Assembly (NCBI GenBank): GCA_964503615.1
Contig: CAZDBA010000028.1
Coordinates: forward strand, 1-36,521
Source: CAZDBA01 sp964503615
GTDB taxonomy: Bacteria; Planctomycetota; Planctomycetia; Pirellulales; Pirellulaceae
Length of the DNA stretch: 36,521 bases
Direction of reading: 5' to 3'
The translations under genes and the position numbers were made by a program. Positions 16,698 through 25,013 of this stretch are shown here, piece after piece. Below the pieces are notes generated by a model. It had not been told where the DNA came from. It made no database searches and saw only the letters and a program-made list of their open reading frames with translations. Each line of letters begins with the position of its first letter. The first letter of the stretch is position 1.

Positions 16698-17522
16698 ATG
16701 AAACAGCCGCTAACTGTGATTGTTCCGTGCAAGAATGAGCGCCTCAACATACGAGAGTGCATTGAAAGCTTTTACGCAATCGCCGACGAAGTATTGATCG
16801 CTGACTCGGGAAGCACCGATGAGACGATTGCGATCGCGAAAGAGTTCGAGAAAGTTCGCGTTATCTCTCGCGACTATCGAACCAGCGGTGACTTCAAAAA
16901 CTGGGCCATCCCACAAGCCGCAAACGAGTTCGTTCTCATTGTCGACGCCGACGAACGAATCACTTCTGCTCTGGCAGAAGAAATCGTTCTGGAATTGGGC
17001 CGTGGTCCGATCTTTGATGGGTTCTGGATCAAACGCAAAAACCATTTTATGGGCCATCCGCAAAAACATGGTGATGCTAGAACCGATCGCGTGTTGCGAT
17101 TGTTCCATCGTGACCGAGGACGCTACGAGGGCCCCAGTGACCATGGCGAGGTCGTTGTGTCGACAGGCCGGGTTGGCGTGCTGAAGAACAAAATGGAGCA
17201 CTACTCAGTGTGGGGCTACGACATGTTCTTTCAGAAATTCCATCGGTACACCTCTTTGCAGGCTGAGCAGTGGCAGGAGATGGGGCGTGACACGTCTTAT
17301 TTCAAGCTTTTAATCCGCCCCATGTTTCGCTTCTTTCGCGAATACATCCTGCAAGGCGGTATTTTCGATGGCAAGGTTGGTCTGCAACAGGCCTGGATTT
17401 CAGCCTTCTACTCTTTCATGAAGCAAGCTCGACTCTGGGAGCTGAATCACGCTAAGCAACAGCCAGATCCCGAGGCGGAGCGTTTCTCCTACAAGAGTTA
17501 CAACGACAGAAAAGCGGCCTAA
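16698..17522 (+). CDS. WaaE-like GT2 glycosyltransferase
   Basis: The 274-residue protein is a GT-A fold family 2 transferase. TVIVPCKNERLNIRECIESF opens the fold, ADSGSTDETIAIA is the nucleotide-binding turn, and VDADERITSALAEEI (DADE at 83-86) is the metal-binding motif. FDGFWIKRKNHFMGHP and LRLFHRDRGRYEG are hallmarks of the WaaE/KdtX-type beta-1,4-glucosyltransferases that act on lipopolysaccharide inner core. A C-terminal amphipathic stretch (LIRPMFRFFREYIL) may lie on the membrane. It sits 250 bases after galE on the same strand. Its exact sugar and acceptor are inferred from the family only. The stop codon is followed immediately by a REP sequence. Confidence 0.88.
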   Translation: MKQPLTVIVPCKNERLNIRECIESFYAIADEVLIADSGSTDETIAIAKEFEKVRVISRDYRTSGDFKNWAIPQAANEFVLIVDADERITSALAEEIVLELGRGPIFDGFWIKRKNHFMGHPQKHGDARTDRVLRLFHRDRGRYEGPSDHGEVVVSTGRVGVLKNKMEHYSVWGYDMFFQKFHRYTSLQAEQWQEMGRDTSYFKLLIRPMFRFFREYILQGGIFDGKVGLQQAWISAFYSFMKQARLWELNHAKQQPDPEAERFSYKSYNDRKAA

Positions 17523-17545
17523 GGAATTCTGGCGAATCCCGCTAC
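17523..17545 (-). repeat. GTAG-type REP sequence (copy E)
   Basis: Read on the minus strand it is GTAG followed by CGGGATTC-GCCA-GAATTCC, an imperfect hairpin. It differs by one base from copy A at 32730. It begins directly after the GT2 stop codon, in the 54-base gap between the convergent GT2 and purB genes, and may act as a shared 3'-end structure. Confidence 0.75.
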
Positions 17546-17576
17546 GAATAACCAATGAACTTGGGCTTGTAACCTG

Positions 17577-18947
17577 TCAGTTCAACTCGTCTACGAATTT
17601 CTCGGCCCGTCCAATGTAACTGGCAGGTGTCATCTGTTTCAGACTTTGTTTGGCCTCTTCAGGTAGTTCAAGTCCGTCAATAAACACAGAGATGTCGTCT
17701 GCGTTGATTCGCTTTCCCCGTGTCAGCTCTTTTAGTTTTTCGTACGGTTTCTCGATTCCGTAACGGCGCATCACCGTTTGGATCGGCTCTGCAAGGACCT
17801 CCCAGTTGCTATTCAGTTCCGCAGCCAAACTCGCTTGGTTGACTTCCAGCTTGCCAATCCCTTTTAAAGTGCTTTGGTAGGCGATTAAAGCATGTGCCAT
17901 ACCGACCCCAAGATTTCGCAACACGGTCGAGTCAGTCAGATCGCGCTGCCATCTCGATATCGGCAGTTTCCTTGAAAGGTGGTCCATGATCGCATTGGCG
18001 ATGCCCAAATTGCCCTCGGAGTTTTCAAAGTCGATCGGGTTCACTTTGTGTGGCATCGTAGAGCTGCCAATTTCACCGGCGATCGTTTTTTGCTTGAAAT
18101 GCCCCATCGCGATGTAGCCCCAAACATCTCGATCAAAATCGATCAAAATCGTATTGAACCTCGCGATCGAATCAAACAACTCGGCGATATAGTCGTGAGG
18201 TTCGATCTGAGTCGTGTAGGGATTCCAGGCAAGCCCCAGTTGGGTTACGAAATCCTGCGAGAACTTGTGCCAGTCGACATCGGGATAAGCGCTAAGATGG
18301 GCATTGTAGTTTCCTACTGCACCATTGATCTTGCCGAGCACGGGTGTCGCTTCGATTTGAGCGATCTGCCGCTGAAGCCGGCTGTAGACGTTGGCCATCT
18401 CTTTACCCAGCGTGGTAGGCGAAGCAGGCTGACCGTGCGTTCGTGACATCATTGGAACGGACCGATTATCGGTCGCCAGTTGTTTAATCGCCTCTGCCAC
18501 CTCAGCCAACTTGGGCAGCAATACTTTTGAGCGAGCTGTCTGCAACATCAACCCATGCGACAGATTGTTGATGTCTTCGGAGGTACAGGCAAAATGCCAG
18601 AACTCGGCGACCGATTGCAGCTGTTGATTACCATCCGATTTCTCTTTCAGGAAATACTCTACCGCTTTCACATCATGGTTGGTTGTCGCTTCGATCGTTT
18701 TCACGCGCTGGGCGTCTTCTTCTGAAAACGTCTCGATGACTTGCTCCAGTAACTCATTGGTCTCAGTCGTAAACGGGCCGCATTCCTGAATGCCCGGATG
18801 AGCTGCAAGGGCTTGTAACCAGCGGACTTCGACGATAACTCGAAATCGAATTAGACCGAACTCGCTAAAAAGAGGGCGCAGTTGGGAAACTTTGTTTTGA
18901 TAGCGTCCGTCAACAGGTGAAATAGCGGTCAGGGGCGTAAGTTGCAT
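17577..18947 (-). CDS. purB: Adenylosuccinate lyase PurB
   Basis: PurB cuts fumarate from SAICAR and from adenylosuccinate in purine synthesis. The 456-residue protein has the length of the E. coli-type enzyme and keeps its N-terminal TPLTAISPVDGRY start. The catalytic His lies in MSRTHGQPASPTT (H171), and the mobile signature loop is GSSTMPHKVNPIDFENSEGN (about 294-313) with the catalytic serine. EFWHFACTSEDINNLSHG is also typical. It starts at ATG 18947. Its leader may include the structured element at 19053-19152. Downstream it is convergent with the GT2 gene. The purine link with apt at 26049 is functional only, not an operon. Confidence 0.96.
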   Translation of the reverse strand: MQLTPLTAISPVDGRYQNKVSQLRPLFSEFGLIRFRVIVEVRWLQALAAHPGIQECGPFTTETNELLEQVIETFSEEDAQRVKTIEATTNHDVKAVEYFLKEKSDGNQQLQSVAEFWHFACTSEDINNLSHGLMLQTARSKVLLPKLAEVAEAIKQLATDNRSVPMMSRTHGQPASPTTLGKEMANVYSRLQRQIAQIEATPVLGKINGAVGNYNAHLSAYPDVDWHKFSQDFVTQLGLAWNPYTTQIEPHDYIAELFDSIARFNTILIDFDRDVWGYIAMGHFKQKTIAGEIGSSTMPHKVNPIDFENSEGNLGIANAIMDHLSRKLPISRWQRDLTDSTVLRNLGVGMAHALIAYQSTLKGIGKLEVNQASLAAELNSNWEVLAEPIQTVMRRYGIEKPYEKLKELTRGKRINADDISVFIDGLELPEEAKQSLKQMTPASYIGRAEKFVDELN

Positions 18948-19350
18948 TTTGGGCCTTGGATTGAAAAACGATAGATAAAGCGGCCGAATGGGCCTTGTTC
19001 ATTCCGTCGAAAATGTTGACTGTGATCGGAGTTACAGACTCAGTTAGGTGTTAGCAAACAAATTTGCTGGTTCCTAGTTGGTGACTTTACGCAGAAATTC
19101 GGCATTCGTCCCTTCTGGCTAGGCCCGAATTTCAAGGTTTAAGGAACCAACTGACAAAATCCGCATATATCTTTGTTTACGAACGATTCTCTCATCCGCT
19201 AGGATACTCAACAGAGAGCGAGGAGATGTTAATCTGCGCCAGTCAGCTGAACTGAGTTGTTTGACGGTCTGAATGCTGTCGATAACTAAAAAGTTATTTT
19301 GCGCAAGATCGGTTGGTACACAATCCGTCTTGCCAAAACACGAACGGAAT
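18948..19350. other. Divergent intergenic region
   Basis: This stretch of 403 bases separates purB (minus) from the large secreted protein (plus). It holds a structured element at 19053-19152, listed separately. I see no protein-coding frame that I trust; the plus-strand frame open from 19273 is more likely the untranslated lead of the next gene. Confidence 0.6.
19053..19152. ncRNA. Candidate structured RNA or leader element
   Basis: Four pairings fall within 100 bases. AGCAAA-CAAA-TTTGCT (19053-19068) is a small hairpin. TGGTTCCT (19068-19075) pairs with AGGAACCA (19142-19149). AGTTGGT (19076-19082) could instead pair with ACCAACT (19146-19152), which overlaps the same strand. GAAATTCGG (19094-19102) pairs with CCGAATTTC (19125-19133) and encloses a 22-base loop. 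The two outer pairings exclude each other, as in a switch. The strand is not decided: it could be the purB leader, the leader of the plus-strand gene, or an independent small RNA. Confidence 0.35.
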
Positions 19351-21531
19351 ATGGGGGTTTACGTGGTTAAGAAGCCATTTGTTTTCTTGTTGTGCTTGGT
19401 AGTTTCAGTGCTAAGCAATCGGCTTTCCGCTCAAGGTGTCGCTACACCAGAAGTTAAAGGTGCGCAAGCCGTTGAGATCCAGGACCTCAAGGAAACTTTG
19501 CAAGTTCCGCAAGTTTCGGGAGTCCCAACACTCCCTGACGAGGAAAAGCCCCTTGCTCAAGAAACGGACCGAGTGCCAAGTGAAAGCCTCTTGCCCGCTT
19601 CGACAACTGCTTGGGTTAGTATTCCTGACGTAAAAACGATGGCTGAGCAATTTCGTCAGACCAACATTGGCCGTTTGTCAAAAGACCCTGACATGAAGCC
19701 ATTCATTGATAGTCTGACCGAGCAATTCCGCAATTGGGCAAACAAAAAGAATTTACGTTTAGGCCTGACGATCGATGATATCAGCGAATTGAACCCAGGT
19801 GAGATCGCAGTCGCGGGTATTTTGCCTCCTGATGGAGGAGACGAAGGGGAGCCCCTTGGCCGACGTTCGCATGGAATCGTCATTCTGGTCGATGTTGACC
19901 GTTCGACTGAAAAGGCTCAGGAGTTGGTCAATTCAGTTAACCAGAAAATGAAAAATGCGGGAGCTAAACAAGTCGAAATCGTTCCGATCAAAGATGTAGA
20001 AGTTTCCAAATGGTCCTGGAAGCACGTTGACAAGAAAAATATTGCGCGTCATCACACTACTTTGCAAGCCATTGTTGATGGCTGGTTGGTCGCTTCGGAC
20101 AACGAAACGATTTTTCGCGACGTGGTTCGTCGAATCAAAAACGGCGAGGCAGTTGCGGGCTTGGATCGACTTTCCAATCATCCTCAGTTTATGCGTATTG
20201 CCGAAGAAACACGTGTCGAAGGTTGCGAGTCTCATTTTCGCTGGTTCGTTGATCCGTTTGGCTATCTGAAACTTGCCAAGGCGATTGCTGCTGAGGATCA
20301 GGTCTTCAAACAACGTGAGGACAGTATTGCAGACATATTAGAGCAACAAGGATTTGATGCGATCAAAGGAATCGGCGGCACTGTCAGTTTTCCCAATGGA
20401 GAACGTGACCTTGTGCACCGAACGTTTGCTCACATGCCACGCCAAAATGGTGAAGCACAGAAACGGGCTCGTGGAATTTTGGATTTTCAAAACCAGTGGA
20501 AACACGACCTTGCTCCAGAGCCTTGGGCAATCGGTAACAGTTCTTCGTATATGACATTTACTTGGAACGTAGAGGCTGCCTTCCAGAACATAGGCAAAGT
20601 TTTTGATGCGTTTATCCACCCCGAAGAGCCGGGTGATTGGGATCAGTTCGTGGAAGGCTTTAAAAGGGATCTCCAAGTCGACTTGCGCGACTTGGTAACC
20701 AAGGTCGACAATCGGTTTTCGATGATGTCTGCTTCGCAACCTCCAATTTCAGAGGATTGTGAAAGAATTATCGTAGGTATTCGCGTCAAAGAGGAGCTCG
20801 AATCCGTTTTCGGGATGGTTGAGAGAATGATCGGCCCTGACGGCGAGATTCAAATGATCGGCGGGCGCAAAGTGATTGTTGTGGACACGCCAGACTCAGA
20901 GGATGAAACGGAAGGTCCGCTATTCCAAATCCCCGATGATCCTGTGTTTGGAGGAGGAGAAGAGCAAGAGCAAGATCAAGAAGATGAGCCCGAATTCAAC
21001 TTGTTCGCCAAACGTTACTTCGTAGCGGTTCCTGCTCCCAACGGAGCGCCTGGTGGATACATCTTGCTTTGCAACAACGCGGAGTATCTAACCGAAGTCC
21101 TTGATGATACGGCAAAGTTGGTTGAAAGCGAATTGAATCAGGCCCCGGACTATAAACGGGTGCAGAAAGCTCTGAGCACCATGGTGGACCCGCAGAGAAT
21201 CGGAGTCCAGCAATTTGGTCGAATCGACAAGATCCTCCAGACCAACTACGAAATGTTGCGTCAAGGAAAAATGGCTCAATCGCAAACCGTACTTGCCAGA
21301 GTCCTCAACGAAATGTTTAAAGAGGGTGACGACGAAGTCCGCGAGCAAAAGATCGACGGCAATAAAATGCCTCAGAACTACGCTAAGGATGTAGCACCGT
21401 ATTTGGGACCCTCTGGATGGGCGATGGAATCTTACACTGACGGTTGGCGAATCTCTGGTTTAATTCTAAAAAAAAACGGGGTCAGTGAAGTAGTTCAAAA
21501 GCAAGAAGACGAAAAAAAGGCTCGCCGATAA
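19351..21531 (+). CDS. Large secreted protein of unknown function, DUF3352-like layout
   Basis: From the ATG at 19351 the protein has 726 residues and a clear signal peptide (KKPFVFLLCLVVSVLSNRLSAQ). A GTG four codons later, preceded by a G run, is also possible. After a short linker the body starts with TAWVSIPDVKTMAEQFRQTN and goes on with IGRLSKDPDMKPFIDSL; this resembles secreted planctomycete proteins that carry a DUF3352-like layout, where such a phrase begins each domain. An acidic low-complexity segment (around 530-560, EEQEQDQEDEPEFN) separates the last third. No catalytic motif is visible. The family assignment is a resemblance only. It is followed by the assembly gap and is convergent with the hydrolase-like gene. 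Confidence 0.68.
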   Translation: MGVYVVKKPFVFLLCLVVSVLSNRLSAQGVATPEVKGAQAVEIQDLKETLQVPQVSGVPTLPDEEKPLAQETDRVPSESLLPASTTAWVSIPDVKTMAEQFRQTNIGRLSKDPDMKPFIDSLTEQFRNWANKKNLRLGLTIDDISELNPGEIAVAGILPPDGGDEGEPLGRRSHGIVILVDVDRSTEKAQELVNSVNQKMKNAGAKQVEIVPIKDVEVSKWSWKHVDKKNIARHHTTLQAIVDGWLVASDNETIFRDVVRRIKNGEAVAGLDRLSNHPQFMRIAEETRVEGCESHFRWFVDPFGYLKLAKAIAAEDQVFKQREDSIADILEQQGFDAIKGIGGTVSFPNGERDLVHRTFAHMPRQNGEAQKRARGILDFQNQWKHDLAPEPWAIGNSSSYMTFTWNVEAAFQNIGKVFDAFIHPEEPGDWDQFVEGFKRDLQVDLRDLVTKVDNRFSMMSASQPPISEDCERIIVGIRVKEELESVFGMVERMIGPDGEIQMIGGRKVIVVDTPDSEDETEGPLFQIPDDPVFGGGEEQEQDQEDEPEFNLFAKRYFVAVPAPNGAPGGYILLCNNAEYLTEVLDDTAKLVESELNQAPDYKRVQKALSTMVDPQRIGVQQFGRIDKILQTNYEMLRQGKMAQSQTVLARVLNEMFKEGDDEVREQKIDGNKMPQNYAKDVAPYLGPSGWAMESYTDGWRISGLILKKNGVSEVVQKQEDEKKARR

Positions 21532-21597
21532 AACGGTCTCTTCTATCTTAGTTCTAAACCGAAACTCACGATGCAAAGTAGCATGGGCTAGACTTCC

Positions 21598-21697
21598 NNN
21601 NNNNNNNNNNNNNNNNNNNNNNNNNNNNNNNNNNNNNNNNNNNNNNNNNNNNNNNNNNNNNNNNNNNNNNNNNNNNNNNNNNNNNNNNNNNNNNNNN
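21598..21697. other. Assembly gap of 100 N
   Basis: Exactly 100 unknown bases, the usual placeholder for a scaffold gap of unknown length. It lies in the convergent gap between the stops at 21531 and 21734, so no gene is visibly cut, but real distance and content there are unknown. Confidence 0.99.
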
Positions 21698-21733
21698 TAT
21701 GCTTCGGGTTACCTACCGTTCATTTCAGTGGGT

Positions 21734-24205
21734 TCAATTTAAATCGATCTTTGCCCAGAAGGGGCGTTTTCGATCGGCTCGTTTGCGAACATCTTCCAAC
21801 AGAATCTCACGACTCGGTTTCACGAAGTCTTTGAAACCGCCACCACGAGGCGCTACAGAAACCTTCTTGGTGAAATCGATATACTCCGGAGCCAGCCAGA
21901 TCGTGATGCCCCCTCCTGCTTTGGCAGGTTTCACATTTAAAAAAGTGTTGTCGCGAGGCATCTTGGCGCTGATGTTAATCGAGTTAAACCCACGACCGTT
22001 TGCCGGCCAAGCTGCTGGAAGCACCTGGTTCTGGAGCGGCAAACCATGATACTCAATAAACCAATAGTAGTTGTCCCATGGCCTTAGTAACTCACAATCA
22101 ATGGAAACGGGTTCGCCAAAAGCTGGCCATTTCCGACGTTGTAAATCACACCAGTTAAGAATGTTGCCAAACTCTTCGCGAAACGATTCGGTCAAACGTC
22201 CTTGATATTCAACCACCATGCATCGGTTAAAAAGTCTCCCGTTCAACCATTTATTCCAGCAGTTCGCGCTGGCCGAGATCGACAAAAGATCTTTCTCGCC
22301 TACTACGCTGTAAACATTCAATCCAAGATGTTGGTTATCGAAGTACTGATTGGGGTATTTTCCGATCTTACCCGCGATACCGACGACACCGGCAAACTGA
22401 TCAGGGTGCGAGATCGCGACATCATAAGCCGCTTCGGCTCCAAAGCCGTGGCCTGTCAGAAAAACGCGATCAGAATCGATTGAGAACTTTCTCAACATCG
22501 CTCGCATACAGCTAAGAATTGCTTTGTGCTCACGAGCCGAATACTCGTAAATGGATTGTCCTTCTTGTTTCCAGTCAAGTGAGGCGACGATGTAACCGTG
22601 TCGCATGGCCGGGCCGTTGCGAATGCCTCGCAAACCGAGCTTGGGATTGTATTGGCCCGCCCAGCGTTCCAGCTGTTCCTCAACCGAATTGCCACTTCGT
22701 AGCGTCAGAAGCAAAGGGTACTTGCGATACGGATCGTACTGTGGCGGCAAATGGACAAGGTAATTGAACTTTATCGGTTTTCCACCGTGAGCCTTGGGGC
22801 CTTTAACCGTCACTTCAAATTCTAAAGGATGTTCGCCGGTGTATTTCACGTCCCCTGGTTTGTACAAATCTCCCAACTCCGGAGCCTGAGGGGGGAGCAA
22901 GTTGAACAGAATGGCGCTCAAGTGAACGGGCTGGCTCAATTCGTACTTTTCCAGTTCTTTGAGGATCTGAACTCGACGGGCGGACGGGGCCGGCGCAAGG
23001 TATTCGGAAACCAAGTTGCGGACGAGAAACAGTGATTCCGATTCGGCAAAGTTCTCGGTGACATTACTGCTGCCCATGATCCAACCGCTCAAAGCAAGGG
23101 AAAGCAGCTGGCCTTCGGTCTTGGTATTGTCATTGATCAAACGAGCGTAGCTGGAAAGTCTGTTCAGATTGGTAGGACGCAGGTCGCTGCCAACCTCTTC
23201 GATCAGTTGTTGCAAAGCGTCTTGTTGTGCAGGTTGGTCGTCATGGGCAGCGATGTATTTTTGACATCGGCCAATGAGCTCTTTTTTTGCGTTCTCGATC
23301 CGTTTTTCCGTTGCTATGCTTTGCTGTTGGAAATCCAGGAAATCGGCTTGTAGTTGGCCTGCCATATCCGCGACATCAATCGCACCTGCCATCGCCCGCG
23401 CTAATTCGCGCTGTCCAACCGAATCGCGAAACCTGATTTCGTCCAAAACGTTCCGTCCATACTGTTGCCTTAATCGCTGACGATCCTGTTTGAAGTTATC
23501 ACGAGCGTCAGGGAGGTCCCGTTCAATTTGAGTTAATTCTTCGATCGCGCGTCGATACTGTTCCGCTTCGACGTAAAACTCAACGACCTCCATTCGTTGA
23601 ACGGCGTTTTTGGGATCGTTTATGGTGCGATGCAGCATGTTGCGCAGTACGTTGGGTGGCAAGCTACTTGTAGCCAATCGCATGGTCCAATTACGATTGC
23701 CGCCGTTGGGATTGACCAAGGCCTCGACCTCAACCCATTTCGGATTCAGTTTCGTGATACCTTGTACTATGGGAACCCGGCGATTGGTGGTGTCTCGAAC
23801 CCAAATCGTTCGATGGCCATGTTCATCAAAAGGTCCGATGTCAAGAAGGATGCCATGCCCTTTTTGACCGCCTGCCGTTCGCTGCCAGATATCTAATTCA
23901 GTACTTGAAAGTGACGAATCGCCTTTGTTAGCGATATCCCGCTTCGACACATAGGTGCGGGTTAAGCCGTTATCCATCAACACGATTTGCTTTTGGCCGA
24001 ACGCATCTGGGCGCTCCAAAGTCACGCTGATCTCATCAATCGTACCAGCGAGCCCCTCTAAAACGAGCCCGGATTTCATCGTGATTGCGATCTCTTGACC
24101 AGAAGTCGCAATGCAAGGGAAGAGCAGCGATAAACAGATTCCCAAACGAAAAAACATCTTAGACAGCTTGCGCACCGCGGACCCCAATCCTGTTAAATGC
24201 CCCAT
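21734..24205 (-). CDS. Large secreted protein with a degenerate alpha/beta-hydrolase domain
   Basis: The 823-residue frame starts at ATG 24205; ATG 24157 would place the signal peptide (FFRLGICLSLLFPCIATSGQE) at the very N-terminus and is equally possible. Residues about 40-100 form a small beta domain (ITMKSGLVLEGLAGTIDEIS), about 200-430 are helical and may form coiled coils, and about 480-700 read as an alpha/beta hydrolase: YPLLLTLRSGN, IDSDRVFLTGHGFGAEAAYD and VVGEKDLLSI. The nucleophile elbow is GHGFG (585-589) with glycine in place of serine, and the segment where the histidine is expected is GRLTE (669-673). The enzyme is therefore probably inactive as an esterase. Role unknown; likely a periplasmic binding or scaffold protein. 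Confidence 0.7.
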   Translation of the reverse strand: MGHLTGLGSAVRKLSKMFFRLGICLSLLFPCIATSGQEIAITMKSGLVLEGLAGTIDEISVTLERPDAFGQKQIVLMDNGLTRTYVSKRDIANKGDSSLSSTELDIWQRTAGGQKGHGILLDIGPFDEHGHRTIWVRDTTNRRVPIVQGITKLNPKWVEVEALVNPNGGNRNWTMRLATSSLPPNVLRNMLHRTINDPKNAVQRMEVVEFYVEAEQYRRAIEELTQIERDLPDARDNFKQDRQRLRQQYGRNVLDEIRFRDSVGQRELARAMAGAIDVADMAGQLQADFLDFQQQSIATEKRIENAKKELIGRCQKYIAAHDDQPAQQDALQQLIEEVGSDLRPTNLNRLSSYARLINDNTKTEGQLLSLALSGWIMGSSNVTENFAESESLFLVRNLVSEYLAPAPSARRVQILKELEKYELSQPVHLSAILFNLLPPQAPELGDLYKPGDVKYTGEHPLEFEVTVKGPKAHGGKPIKFNYLVHLPPQYDPYRKYPLLLTLRSGNSVEEQLERWAGQYNPKLGLRGIRNGPAMRHGYIVASLDWKQEGQSIYEYSAREHKAILSCMRAMLRKFSIDSDRVFLTGHGFGAEAAYDVAISHPDQFAGVVGIAGKIGKYPNQYFDNQHLGLNVYSVVGEKDLLSISASANCWNKWLNGRLFNRCMVVEYQGRLTESFREEFGNILNWCDLQRRKWPAFGEPVSIDCELLRPWDNYYWFIEYHGLPLQNQVLPAAWPANGRGFNSINISAKMPRDNTFLNVKPAKAGGGITIWLAPEYIDFTKKVSVAPRGGGFKDFVKPSREILLEDVRKRADRKRPFWAKIDLN

Positions 24206-24354
24206 GATCTATTTTCGCAGAGTTGGAAATCAAGTCAACGTGAATGTTCGCGACCCCGTCTACGCCCTTATCAATTAAAGCCGTTCGAATTCGCAAAATC
24301 GGGAACATGAACTTATGTCGGTCAGGCCTGGATATCAGCATTAAAAAAGACAGC

Positions 24355-24795
24355 TTAGCTGAATTTCCAGAAACGGCACAGTAAAAAGTTCAATGCGCAT
24401 CCCCAACTAAGTTGAAGGTAGGGTATATCCTTCATCATGATCAATTTGTGGAGAGAGATTTTAGTGATCTCATTCAGAGAGGAATATTTGGGAAGAAAGC
24501 CTGACAAGTTGACTCCCAGAATGACCACAATGACGAGGGACAAAATCACAAACAGGCTCAACCACAACTTGGTGATGCGTATTTGAGGGACGTTGAAAAA
24601 AAGCAACACCATCCCTGGAAGAATCAAAGATGTCCAAAGCGCGTGCATTGAAACCAATGCACTAGTTTCAGGCATTCATCCCCACTCACCACACAGTCCA
24701 TGTGGACTTGGCATCGGGATGGTCGCCAACTGCAATGAACCGAAAACCAAGGCTGCGATTCCCAGAATTGGCGCGACTATTTTTATCAAATTCAT
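24355..24795 (-). CDS. Four-helix membrane protein with in-frame TGA, candidate selenoprotein
   Basis: Two frames in the same reading phase are split by one TGA at 24676-24678: 39 codons before it and 106 after. The start is ATG 24795, with GAGGGG six bases upstream. Read through, the 146-residue protein has four hydrophobic segments: about 5-27 (IVAPILGIAALVFGSLQL), 53-70 (LWTSLILPGMVLLFF), 78-105 and 125-143. The TGA falls in CGEWG-[TGA]-MPETSALVSMHALW. From memory, planctomycete membrane proteins with a CGxWGC motif followed by ALxxxHxxW carry cysteine there. A perfect 8-base-pair hairpin starts 13 bases after the TGA, with a loop beginning with G. Readings: selenocysteine, a nonsense mutation of a Cys codon, or two coupled genes (the second ATG directly follows the TGA and has GGGG upstream). 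Confidence 0.6.
24643..24662 (-). promoter_or_regulatory. SECIS-like hairpin
   Basis: On the minus strand, GTGCATTG-GTTT-CAATGCAC forms a perfect 8-base-pair stem with a tetraloop. Its first base is 13 bases after the in-frame TGA, and the loop starts 21 bases after it with a G. Bacterial SECIS elements sit just after the UGA inside the coding sequence, have a small apical loop with a G in its first two positions, and lie in this distance range. The pairing is direct observation; the function is inference. Confidence 0.4.
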
Positions 24796-25013
24796 TTTCA
24801 TCCCCTCGAAAATTTTACCGCCGGCTCACCTGCTCGCCTGATCCAAAGCCGGTCAGCAATCCAACAAATCGTCTCAATGAGGACGTATCAAGGCAATTCA
24901 CCTTACTCAAAAATGCAGAAAATCCTAATCTTTTTCCGCCATGGAAGATTCTATATGACGAGCCCAATTTCATCCACCATGCCTTGTGGCGCAAGCTCGA
25001 CCACACTCAATCG

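Noticed and set aside
24676..24678. TGA read as tryptophan by a changed genetic code
   Set aside because: TGA is the natural stop of other genes here, such as the glycosyltransferase ending at 15340, so a general change of meaning does not fit.
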